Shown: one piece after another, positions 35,563 through 42,791 of the stretch
How the letters are laid out: the number at the start of each line of letters is the position of its first letter
How positions within the stretch are numbered: the stretch's first letter is position 1
NCBI GenBank assembly: GCA_019424645.1
Contig: JAHYZB010000036.1
Location: 30,680-75,676, forward strand
Origin: Oxalobacter formigenes
GTDB lineage: Bacteria; Pseudomonadota; Gammaproteobacteria; Burkholderiales; Burkholderiaceae_D
Length of the DNA stretch: 44,997 bases
Reading direction: 5' to 3'
Notes under the pieces: generated by a model
Database searches by the model: none
What the model was told of the DNA's origin: nothing
The model's input: the letters and a program-made list of their open reading frames with translations, nothing else
Made by a program: the position numbers and the translations under genes

Positions 35563-37647
35563 ATGAACCAGACCCTGCTCGTTGAAATCCTGACCGAAGA
35601 ACTGCCTCCGAAGGCGTTGATGAAACTGGCCGACTCGTTTGCCACGACCGTCAAAAGCAGTCTCGGACAGGAAGATTTTTTAAACGACACGTCCAAAACA
35701 AGCATTTACGCAACGCCCAGACGTCTGGCCGTTACCATTACTGACGTTCGCGACGTATCGCCAGACAAAACGGTTCGGCAAAAAGTATTGCCAGTCAACG
35801 TTGCACTCGATGCCGATGGCAATCCGACTGCTCCCCTGAAAAAGAAACTGGCGGCCTTGAATATTCCGGATATCGACATCAACAAGCTGGAAAAAGCGCC
35901 AGACGGCAAAAACGAAAGTTTCTTCTATACCTACACTGCAGCCGGATTGCCACTGGCAAACGCATTGCAAAAAGCGGTTGAAAAAGCGGCGCATGACCTG
36001 CCTGTCCCGAAAATGATGACCTACCAGCGACCAGACGGTGAAACCGTTGAATTTGTCCGGCCTGTTCATGAGTTCATCGCCATGCACGGTGAAAATGTCT
36101 TGCCGATCACCCTTCTGGGTCTTTCTGCGGGGCGCACTACACACGGACACCGTTTCCTTTCAGATGGGGATATCGGCATTCTGGCGGCCGACTATTATGC
36201 CGTCACACTCGAAACACGCGGTAAAGTCATCCCAAGCTTTCAATCCCGGAAAGAACGCATCCGCGCGATGCTGAACGAAAAAGCCAGAGGTGACAAAGTC
36301 CTGATGCCTGAATCCCTTCTGGACGAAGTCACCGCACTGGTTGAATGGCCTATCGTTTACGAATGCAATTTCGAAGACACATTCCTTGAAGTCCCTCAGG
36401 AATGCCTGATCCTGACCATGCAGACCAACCAGAAATATTTTGCCCTGACAGACGCGTCCGGTCGTTTGCGCTCGCGTTTTCTGATCGTTTCCAATATGGA
36501 AACCAATACGCCACAGCGGATCATCAGTGGAAACGAACGTGTCGTTCGCCCTCGTCTCTCGGACGCCCGGTTCTTCTTTGAACAGGATAAAAAGAAAAAA
36601 CTCGAAGACCGTCTGCCTGGACTGGCCAACGTCGTTTACCACAACAAGCTCGGCACACTGGCACAACGCATGGCTCGCGTCAGACTGCTCTCCGTTTTCA
36701 TCGCCGAAAAGCTCGGATACGACAAACAGCTTGCCGACCGGGGAGCGCAGCTGGCCAAAGCCGACCTGTTGACCGAAATGGTTGGTGAATTCCCTGAGCT
36801 GCAAGGCATCATGGGAACCTACTACGCCCGTCATGATGGTGAACCTGAAGAAGTCGCTTTGGCGGCACAGGAACATTACATGCCCCGATTTGCCGGAGAC
36901 GTGCTGCCAGCAACGGCAACCGGAACGGTCATCGCGCTAGCCGACAAAATGGAAACACTGGTCGGCATCTGGGGAATCGGCCTGCAGCCGACCGGAGACC
37001 GGGATCCGTTCGCCTTGCGACGTCACGCTCTCGGTTTCCTGCGTATCCTTATCGAGAAAAAACTGCCCCTCTCCCTGCATGAAGTTCTCGACGAAACGGT
37101 TGGCATCCTTTCAACGAATGCCACCATGAAAGATCCGACAGAAGGCGTTATCGCTTTCTTTATGGATCGTTTGCGCGGACTTTTACGCGATCGTGGTTAT
37201 ACACCGGATGAAATCGAAGCCGTCCTGTCACAGAATCCGGACCGTTTCGACAACTTGATCGAACGACTGGACGCCGTCCGCGCCTTCGCAGAAATGCCCG
37301 AAGCCGCATCGCTGGCCGCTGCCAACAAGCGTATTACCAATATCCTCAAGAAATCGGACGTCAACACCGGACAGGTTCAGCCAGACGTTCTCGTCGAAGA
37401 TAGTGAAAAAAAACTGTTTACAGACATGACGGCAGTCAAACCGCAGGCCGATCAGAAATTTGCAGCTGGCGATTATACTGGTACACTGAAAACGATGGCT
37501 CAACTGCATGATGACGTCGATGCCTTTTTCACCAACGTCATGGTCATGGCAGACGATCAGAAACTGCGAAACAACCGCATCGCACTTCTGAAACAATTGC
37601 ACGCCATGATGAACCAGGTAGCCGACATTTCCAAACTGGCGTCTTAA
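35563..37647 (+). CDS. glyS: glycyl-tRNA synthetase beta subunit
   Basis: A 694-residue beta subunit, the normal full length. It begins NQTLLVEILTEELPPKALMK and includes YATPRRLAVTITDV, FVRPVHEFIAMHG, TTHGHRFLS, EVTALVEWPIVYECNFE, FLEVPQECLILTMQTNQKYF, DARFFFEQDKKKKLEDRLP, the HD-like segment with ADLLTEMVGEFPELQGIMG and GIGLQPTGDRDPFALRR, and an anticodon-binding DALR-type C-terminus. It binds tRNA and supports the catalytic alpha subunit. AAAGG precedes the ATG. gmhB starts 15 bases after its stop. Confidence 0.97.
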   Translation: MNQTLLVEILTEELPPKALMKLADSFATTVKSSLGQEDFLNDTSKTSIYATPRRLAVTITDVRDVSPDKTVRQKVLPVNVALDADGNPTAPLKKKLAALNIPDIDINKLEKAPDGKNESFFYTYTAAGLPLANALQKAVEKAAHDLPVPKMMTYQRPDGETVEFVRPVHEFIAMHGENVLPITLLGLSAGRTTHGHRFLSDGDIGILAADYYAVTLETRGKVIPSFQSRKERIRAMLNEKARGDKVLMPESLLDEVTALVEWPIVYECNFEDTFLEVPQECLILTMQTNQKYFALTDASGRLRSRFLIVSNMETNTPQRIISGNERVVRPRLSDARFFFEQDKKKKLEDRLPGLANVVYHNKLGTLAQRMARVRLLSVFIAEKLGYDKQLADRGAQLAKADLLTEMVGEFPELQGIMGTYYARHDGEPEEVALAAQEHYMPRFAGDVLPATATGTVIALADKMETLVGIWGIGLQPTGDRDPFALRRHALGFLRILIEKKLPLSLHEVLDETVGILSTNATMKDPTEGVIAFFMDRLRGLLRDRGYTPDEIEAVLSQNPDRFDNLIERLDAVRAFAEMPEAASLAAANKRITNILKKSDVNTGQVQPDVLVEDSEKKLFTDMTAVKPQADQKFAAGDYTGTLKTMAQLHDDVDAFFTNVMVMADDQKLRNNRIALLKQLHAMMNQVADISKLAS

Positions 37648-37662
37648 TTCAGGGATTAGTTT

Positions 37663-38247
37663 ATGAAACTCATTATTCTGGACCGCGATGGCGTGATTAA
37701 TGAAGATTCCGATTCGTTCATCAAAACACCGGATGAATGGATTGCCCTGCCCGGTTCTCTGGAAGCAATTGCCCGTTTGACCAAGGCGGGTTACAAAGTC
37801 GTTGTTGCGACTAACCAGTCCGGTCTCGGCCGGGGTTACTTTGACATCATGACCCTGAACGCCATTCACCAGAAGATGCAGGCTGCCGTAAAGGCTGCAG
37901 GTGGAATGATCGAAGCCATTTTTTTCTGCCCTCATACCGCCAGCGACAACTGTGATTGCCGAAAACCGCGCCAGGGCATGTTCAGTTCCATTTCAGAACG
38001 CTACGAAACAAAACTGGACGAAGTTCCATCCGTCGGTGACTCCCTGCGCGATCTCCAGGCCGCGTTCCTGGCTGGCTGCACCCCTATTCTGGTTCTTTCC
38101 GGAAAAGGAAAACAAACGCTTGAAAATGGCGGTCTTCCTCCCAAAACAGTTATATTCGACAACCTTGCAGCAGTGGCAGACCATTTGCTGACCCGCGAGG
38201 TGAAAACAGTTGAGGCAAAAGATAAAACTTCTCAGGAAACATCGTGA
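37663..38247 (+). CDS. gmhB: D-glycero-beta-D-manno-heptose-1,7-bisphosphate 7-phosphatase
   Basis: A 194-residue HAD phosphatase of the ADP-heptose pathway for lipopolysaccharide inner core. The catalytic ILDRDGVIN has nucleophile Asp7 and general acid Asp9; the second motif is VATNQSGLGRG. A zinc loop FFCPHTASDNCDCRKPRQGM is the GmhB signature, and the last motif is VGDSLRDLQAAFLAG. AGGGA lies seven bases before the ATG. It is closely spaced after glyS and before the acyltransferase gene, an order common in betaproteobacteria. Confidence 0.94.
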   Translation: MKLIILDRDGVINEDSDSFIKTPDEWIALPGSLEAIARLTKAGYKVVVATNQSGLGRGYFDIMTLNAIHQKMQAAVKAAGGMIEAIFFCPHTASDNCDCRKPRQGMFSSISERYETKLDEVPSVGDSLRDLQAAFLAGCTPILVLSGKGKQTLENGGLPPKTVIFDNLAAVADHLLTREVKTVEAKDKTSQETS

Positions 38248-38298
38248 AATGCCGCAACAATACCGACAGCGGATCCCTGAATCGTCGTGGAGAACTCA

Positions 38299-39045
38299 TT
38301 GAGTAAAATCAGTCTTTTCCTGCGATCCCTCTGCTTCGGGATCGTTCAGGTAGTATTTACCCCGATTTGGGCCTGTGTCTGTTTCCTGACGATCTGGCTT
38401 CCTTTTCCCGTGCGCTATTACATCGCCACCCGATGGAATGTCATCACGATATGGTTTGCCAAAATCATCTGTGGTATCGACTATCAGGTTATCGGAAAAG
38501 AAAACCTGCCTGACGTTCCGAGTATCCTGTTATCCAAACACCAGTCCGCCTGGGAAACCATATTTCTCATATCCGTCGCGCCAAAACCGCTTTCCTTCGT
38601 TCTGAAGAAAGAACTGCTTTATATTCCTTTTTTCGGCTGGGCACTTGCACTCATGCGCAATATCCCGATCGACAGAAGTCAGGGCGTTTCCGCCATCAGA
38701 CAGCTCGCCAGGAAAGGAAGCCAGCGCCTGAAGAACGGACAATGGGTAGTCATCTTTCCTGAAGGAACCCGTACTGCCGCAGGCAAAAAAGGAAAATACC
38801 TTAATGGAGGTTCACGTCTGGCCATGGAATCCGGCGCACCCGTCGTTCCCATTGCACTAAATGCCGGAGAATGCTGGCCCAGAAATTCATTCATCAAAAA
38901 ACCCGGACTGATAACAGTTTCCATAGGCAAGGCCATCTCACCCGTCGGCAAAACAGCGGATGAACTGATGAAAGAAGTCGAAAACTGGATTGAAAGCGAG
39001 ATGCACCGGATATCACCCGACATCTACACTTCAAACGAGTCATAA
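38299..39045 (+). CDS. 1-acyl-sn-glycerol-3-phosphate acyltransferase (PlsC family)
   Basis: A 248-residue membrane-associated acyltransferase making phosphatidic acid from lysophosphatidic acid. An N-terminal hydrophobic segment (LCFGIVQVVFTPIWACVCFL) anchors it to the inner membrane. Motif I reads KHQSAWE, so the usual HxxxxD is HxxxxE here. Motif II is MRNIPIDR, motif III FPEGTRT and motif IV APVVPIALN. I start at the TTG at 38299, which has GGAG (38289-38292) six bases upstream; a GTG at 38287 overlaps that site. It lies between gmhB and the YgjP-type gene in one apparent operon. Confidence 0.9.
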   Translation: MSKISLFLRSLCFGIVQVVFTPIWACVCFLTIWLPFPVRYYIATRWNVITIWFAKIICGIDYQVIGKENLPDVPSILLSKHQSAWETIFLISVAPKPLSFVLKKELLYIPFFGWALALMRNIPIDRSQGVSAIRQLARKGSQRLKNGQWVVIFPEGTRTAAGKKGKYLNGGSRLAMESGAPVVPIALNAGECWPRNSFIKKPGLITVSIGKAISPVGKTADELMKEVENWIESEMHRISPDIYTSNES

Positions 39046-39068
39046 CACCCGTATACCGGCCCCGTCGC

Positions 39069-39932
39069 ATGCAAAAGGATTTGTTCGATCGTTTCCTGAC
39101 CAGAATATTCGGTGGAAAATCAACCGGATTGACAGGCCGTTCGTTACCCTCCTCCGGAAAAACACGAATCGATACAAACAGCGTCGATCTTACAAAAACC
39201 ATATCTCTGAATGGAAGAGCAATCACTTATAAGCTTCGGCGATCGGCTCGCCGTTCCATCGGTTTTCTGGTCAACGAGACAGGATTGCGGGTGACCGCGC
39301 CAAAAAGGAGCAGCCAGTATTCGATTGAAAACGCCATTATCGAAAAACAGAAATGGATTCTTTCCAAACTGGACTTCTACCGCCTTAGCAAGCCTTCGAA
39401 AATGACTCCGGCAGAATGGAAAAATGGCACGCTCCTTCCGTTTCTGGGTAACCAACTGTCACTTCAAACGATTGACGGAACAACAAAAAAAACCGTTTTC
39501 AAAATCGAAAACAGCAGACTCATCGTTCATTTGCCCGACAATGGCAAACCATTCGACTCGACATTGAAAAACTGGCTCATGCAACAAGCCGGAACAATCC
39601 TTGTAAAACGGCTTGAACTTCAGGCCGAACGCATGAATATCTCCTTTACATCATTTTCCCTGTCAAATGCCCGCACAAGATGGGGTTCCTGTACTGCCAG
39701 ACGTCACATAAGGCTGAACTGGAGACTTGTCCATTGTGATGTCTCTCTCATCGATTACGTCGCCATTCATGAACTGGCGCATTGCCTTGAAATGAATCAT
39801 AGCCAGCAATTCTGGAATATCGTGGCAAGGTATTACCCCGACTATAAAAATGCCCGAAAACAATTGCATCTACAGTCGCCCTCACTATTTTCACTTTTTG
39901 ACAAACCCGAAAATCTGGCTGACAGAAAATAA
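39069..39932 (+). CDS. YgjP/M48-like zinc metallopeptidase (DUF45)
   Basis: A 287-residue protein of the YgjP/WLM-related family. The zinc site HELAH is at residues 234-238 in YVAIHELAHCLEMNHSQQFW, with the later His of MNHSQQFW as likely third ligand. The preceding NARTRWGSCTARRHIRLNWRL is a family hallmark. The N-terminal ~55 residues are poorly conserved and may include a wrongly extended start, since no good ribosome binding site precedes the ATG at 39069. Function is not established; related proteins are linked to protein or ribosome maintenance. It follows the acyltransferase gene by 23 bases. Confidence 0.88.
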   Translation: MQKDLFDRFLTRIFGGKSTGLTGRSLPSSGKTRIDTNSVDLTKTISLNGRAITYKLRRSARRSIGFLVNETGLRVTAPKRSSQYSIENAIIEKQKWILSKLDFYRLSKPSKMTPAEWKNGTLLPFLGNQLSLQTIDGTTKKTVFKIENSRLIVHLPDNGKPFDSTLKNWLMQQAGTILVKRLELQAERMNISFTSFSLSNARTRWGSCTARRHIRLNWRLVHCDVSLIDYVAIHELAHCLEMNHSQQFWNIVARYYPDYKNARKQLHLQSPSLFSLFDKPENLADRK

Positions 39933-39950
39933 AAGTGTGAGGCATAACCG

Positions 39951-39978
39951 TTTACAAAGATCACTTATCTTTTACAAT
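39951..39978 (+). promoter_or_regulatory. probable gloA promoter
   Basis: A -35 TTTACA (39951-39956) and -10 TACAAT (39973-39978) with a 16-bp spacer lie 44 bases upstream of the gloA ATG. Transcription would start near 39985. Confidence 0.55.
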
Positions 39979-40021
39979 AAAAGCCATAAGAAATTCATTA
40001 CCAGACCATACAGGAGATATC

Positions 40022-40408
40022 ATGCGCTTTCTTCATACCATGTTGCGAGTTGGCGACCTCAATCGTTCCATTGATTTCTATACCAATACAATGGGCATGA
40101 AACTGCTCAGGACAAAAGACAACCCGGAATATAAATATACCCTTGCCTACCTCGGGTATGAAAGCAACCCTGAACAAGCTGAACTCGAATTAACATACAA
40201 CTACGGTACATCCGGATACGAAATGGGTACAGCATACGGACACATCGCTCTTTCGGCAGACGATATTGTTGCGACGTGCAATCGTATTCGTGAAAAAGGA
40301 GGAAAAATTACCCGTGAACCGGGCCCTGTCAAAGGAGGCACCACCGTTATCGCTTTTGTGGAAGATCCCGATGGTTACAAAATTGAACTGATTCAGGAAA
40401 ACAATTAA
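40022..40408 (+). CDS. gloA: lactoylglutathione lyase (glyoxalase I)
   Basis: A 128-residue glyoxalase I that converts the methylglyoxal-glutathione adduct to S-lactoylglutathione. The metal ligands of the nickel-type bacterial enzyme are in place: His5 (MRFLHTML), Glu56 (ELELTYNYG), His74 (YGHIALS) and Glu122 (YKIELIQ). The short C-terminus matches the bacterial rather than the long eukaryotic form. CAGGAG lies about six bases before the ATG and a promoter lies just upstream, so it is probably monocistronic. Confidence 0.97.
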   Translation: MRFLHTMLRVGDLNRSIDFYTNTMGMKLLRTKDNPEYKYTLAYLGYESNPEQAELELTYNYGTSGYEMGTAYGHIALSADDIVATCNRIREKGGKITREPGPVKGGTTVIAFVEDPDGYKIELIQENN

Positions 40409-40531
40409 AGTATTCCGATTAAAAACTCAATCATGTAAAACAAGACAGGCCTGTGCCGAAAAGCCACTGATCAGGATTCCAGACAGGGAAAACACCTGAA
40501 TAAACAGGTCATCGGGAAAAGACTACCGGTT

Positions 40532-40990
40532 CTACCTGTCTTTCAAAGTACCGGACAGTTCTTTCAGCAAATGGGACAAATCAGCTGTATCACAGCCATC
40601 CATTAGAATTTTATAAAAAATGGCAATGATTGTGCTCTTTTTGTCCGCACTCATTCCTATTTTTTCTTCGGAATCCCATTTTTCGACAACCTGAGCGGCA
40701 GCTGTCAATTTGGCTGTATTAACGGAGCCGGAAATATCGTTTTCAGTTCCTGTTCTTTTAACCTTGTACCGTTCAGCTTTTTGATAAGCAGCAATACCGG
40801 CCGTTTCTCCATGAGCCAAAACCAGATAATGTTCAGGTATCTCGAAAACTTTACGTATTCCACCGATTCCATATTGTTCTTCGTAACGCCAGCCTTCTTT
40901 AGCTGCCCTGGACAAAATACTCGATTTGGTCGTTGGCAAACCAGGCAGACGTATTCGTGCAATTTCAGCAGCTGTGAATAAAATCTTCAT
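40532..40990 (-). CDS. Mu-type HTH DNA-binding protein, possible repressor or transposase remnant
   Basis: A 152-residue protein. The first ~65 residues match the Mu-type DNA-binding domain found at the N-terminus of phage Mu transposase A and repressor c: FTAAEIARIRLPGLPTTKSS, AAKEGWRYEEQYG, and GIGGIRKVFEIPEHYL. The rest (KAERYKVKRT onwards, ending ILMDGCDTADLSHLLKELSG) is helical and has no transposase DDE core. It could be a domesticated repressor or the stump of a Mu-like prophage. Its upstream region carries four copies of a 10-bp box in two pairs (41023-41043, 41121-41140), plausible operator sites. No other Mu-like gene is nearby. Confidence 0.75.
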   Translation of the reverse strand: MKILFTAAEIARIRLPGLPTTKSSILSRAAKEGWRYEEQYGIGGIRKVFEIPEHYLVLAHGETAGIAAYQKAERYKVKRTGTENDISGSVNTAKLTAAAQVVEKWDSEEKIGMSADKKSTIIAIFYKILMDGCDTADLSHLLKELSGTLKDR

Positions 40991-41022
40991 AGAAATAGTT
41001 GTCTCTAATGAACAAAACGATC

Positions 41023-41140
41023 AATACACTCACAAAACACTTCACAACAGTTAAAAAATCAGATAGACTCAAAACATATTGATTCTATTGAAGAATAAAA
41101 ATTGGGAAATCACCCTTTACAATACACTTCGATACACTTA
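41023..41140 (-). promoter_or_regulatory. four 10-bp boxes upstream of the Mu-type regulator
   Basis: AATACACTCA (41023), AAAACACTTC (41034), AATACACTTC (41121) and GATACACTTA (41131) share a consensus near AATACACTTC. The spacing within each pair is 11 and 10 bp, one helical turn. They lie 33-150 bp upstream of the divergent Mu-type HTH gene, as operator sites for that protein might. Confidence 0.5.
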
Positions 41141-41187
41141 AAATATGTTTGGTTCCATATTTGTTAAACATATTTGATTTTTTAGCA

Positions 41188-41256
41188 TTCGACTTTAAGG
41201 GGACAAACGAGTCGAACGTAACTTGGCCTGATAACTTCAGGTCAAGTTACATTTTT
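41188..41256 (+). ncRNA. twin hairpin with T-tract: orphan terminator or small RNA 3' end
   Basis: The first hairpin is TTCGACT (41188-41194)/AGTCGAA (41210-41216), whose 15-nt loop contains AAGGGG. Two bases later a 12-bp stem GTAACTTGGCCT (41218-41229)/AGGTCAAGTTAC (41239-41250), with one G-T wobble, is followed by ATTTTT. This is a good intrinsic terminator with no gene upstream on that strand. No clear promoter is seen; a -35-like TTGTTA (41161-41166) has only a poor -10. Confidence 0.45.
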
Positions 41257-41464
41257 AAATATAATAAATAATGTTATGCCATAGTTGAATATTGACTGGC
41301 AAAATTATTTAGTGCGCATCCCCTTTCAAACTATTTTATCTATCGAGATACTAGACAATAACATTCGTCAAGGCTAACACAGCTTAAAAACTTGGCATAG
41401 CTTTAAGCAAAAAAAGTCTCTGGATTATAAAGTAACTTCCTGAAACTCCGGTACAAAAAAGAAT

Positions 41465-41577
41465 GGATTTAGTCATTAAAGGTCCAAATACATCATTAAA
41501 GAGCATACACATTCCACTTTAATGCTAATCCATGCGTCAAAATCCGGATTTTCCGTTTAATTAGTCCTTAATGACTG
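41465..41577. repeat. cluster of CATTAAAG-like boxes
   Basis: TCATTAAAG occurs at 41473-41481 and 41493-41501. Inverted versions occur at 41517-41524 (CTTTAATG, within CACTTTAATGCTAATCC) and 41566-41574 (CCTTAATGA). The first and third copies also share a flanking GGATT, so the similarity extends beyond the core. The cluster lies 260-380 bp upstream of the HTH gene at 41841. Confidence 0.45.
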
Positions 41578-41840
41578 AAAATTATTTATAAATGTATCCC
41601 AATAAGATAAACAATACAAATTCCATTCTGGACGAGTCCTGGTAACACGCTTTTATTTTGAGTACGCGAAATTCATTACGTACAAAACAAAAAGACTATT
41701 GTTCATAATCAAAACCACACTTGCGGATTCTTTCCAATCCGGAAGGGGTACACATCATTACTTTATCTGATTATTATCAAAATGACATCTTTTAAATTGT
41801 CGAAAATTAACTTATTTTCAGACAAGCAAGGAGATGATCG

Positions 41841-42194
41841 ATGAAAAGCGGGCATGAAAGTTACAAACAACGCTATGAAAAGCATACCAGCAAACCAGAT
41901 AAATACGATCCGAACAATCTGTTGACCGGTATGATAAAAAAGCTCAATCTGAAAAATGATGCCGCCCTGTCACGTGCACTGGAAGTGGCTCCACCTGTCA
42001 TCAGCAAGATCCGTCACGGCCGTTTACCCGTAGGCGCGTCTTTGCTCATTCGCATGCAGGAAATCAGTGATCTCTCCATCAAGGAGTTGCGTGACATGAT
42101 GGGAGATCGAAGAACCAAATTCCGCATTAGCGATAAACAGTTCAAACCAAAAACTGAAAAAAGGATGAAAATAACCGAACAATCCGAAGCATGA
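41841..42194 (+). CDS. HTH-domain protein, putative regulator
   Basis: A 117-residue basic protein. The central part, LLTGMIKKLNLKNDAALSRA followed by EVAPPVISKIRHGRLPVGAS, is a helix-turn-helix of the XRE/Cro-like type (recognition helix around PPVISKIRHGRL). It is followed by LLIRMQEISDLSIKELRDMM. Similar short proteins are widespread in Burkholderiales, with no assigned function that I know of. The Lys-rich ends are probably disordered. A strong AAGGAGATGATCG ribosome binding site precedes the ATG. It lies between the 850-bp non-coding stretch and tRNA-Ser. Confidence 0.8.
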   Translation: MKSGHESYKQRYEKHTSKPDKYDPNNLLTGMIKKLNLKNDAALSRALEVAPPVISKIRHGRLPVGASLLIRMQEISDLSIKELRDMMGDRRTKFRISDKQFKPKTEKRMKITEQSEA

Positions 42195-42344
42195 CAGGCT
42201 TTCTTTTGACCAAAAAAGCAATCCTGACACAAATTCAATACAAAAGAGGAATGAACCCTTCAAAATTGCCAGTGCTCCATTGACCGAAGGCGAATGAAAA
42301 GATATCATCATGCACTCTGCTGTGATTTGAGTAATTAACAGCAT

Positions 42345-42438
42345 GGAGATGTGGCCGAGAGGTCGAAGGCACTCCCCTGCTAAGGGAGCATACGGGCCAA
42401 AACTCGTATCAAGGGTTCGAATCCCTTCATCTCCGCCA
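42345..42438 (+). tRNA. tRNA-Ser (GCT)
   Basis: Acceptor GGAGATG (42345-42351) pairs with CATCTCC (42428-42434). The D arm is GGCCGAGAGGTCGAAGGC, the anticodon loop CTGCTAA gives GCT, a long variable arm marks a class II tRNA, and the T arm is AGGGTTCGAATCCCT. The discriminator base is G and CCA is encoded. Confidence 0.97.
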
Positions 42439-42469
42439 GAATTCATTTTAGTAGTAAGAGAAAGCAACG

Positions 42470-42504
42470 AACCCGTCATCTCCCATGGATGTGACGGGTT
42501 TTTT
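42470..42504 (+). terminator. terminator after tRNA-Ser
   Basis: AACCCGTCA (42470-42478) pairs with TGACGGGTT (42492-42500), with a 13-base loop and a six-base T-run. It lies 31 bases after the tRNA. Confidence 0.9.
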
Positions 42505-42791
42505 GTTTGTCTTTTGTTTCTCATCAGGACAGATCAAAAGCTGCTTGACGCGCCTGATATCTTTACCAACCACGAAAAAGGACGACCTGACGCCACATTC
42601 CGCCGTCAGTGCATGACATCGCGCGTCTTGCGTAAAAGAAATTCTTCCCTTTTCCAGTTACAAACCATATGGCTTGCCAACATTTTCACCCGAAACATAA
42701 GCTTCTTGTCTACACAATAAAAATACAAACGGAACTAACAAAAGCATCAGTCAGTCTATAAATAGTTGCTCTCATACGGGAAAGGATTATT
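42505..42791. other. intergenic region before the antiporter genes
   Basis: No gene is recognised; an open frame that continues out of the tRNA sequence codes for nothing identifiable. There is no visible copy of the tRNA-Ser 3' end that would mark an integration site. A TATAAA about 30 bases before the TTG start of the first antiporter lacks a good -35. Confidence 0.5.

Larger units (their letters stand above)
40991..41840. other. 850-bp AT-rich non-coding stretch between two regulator genes
   Basis: No credible protein gene is seen. The stretch holds repeated ATACACTT-like boxes (41023-41140), a perfect inverted repeat AAATATGTTT/AAACATATTT (41141-41150, 41166-41175), a twin-hairpin unit ending in a T-run (41188-41256), four CATTAAAG-like boxes in both orientations (41465-41577), a palindrome AAAATCCGGATTTT (41539-41552) and an inverted repeat CGGATT/AATCCG (41724-41741). 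It looks like accessory or prophage-derived regulatory DNA. Confidence 0.55.

Noticed and set aside
42024..42524. Minus-strand open frame running across tRNA-Ser and the HTH gene
   Set aside because: It reads through a definite tRNA and its terminator; part of its translation is the common artefact from antisense tRNA-Ser.
42345..42791. Integration site (attB) at the tRNA-Ser 3' end
   Set aside because: No integrase gene and no second copy of the tRNA 3' sequence could be found in the window.
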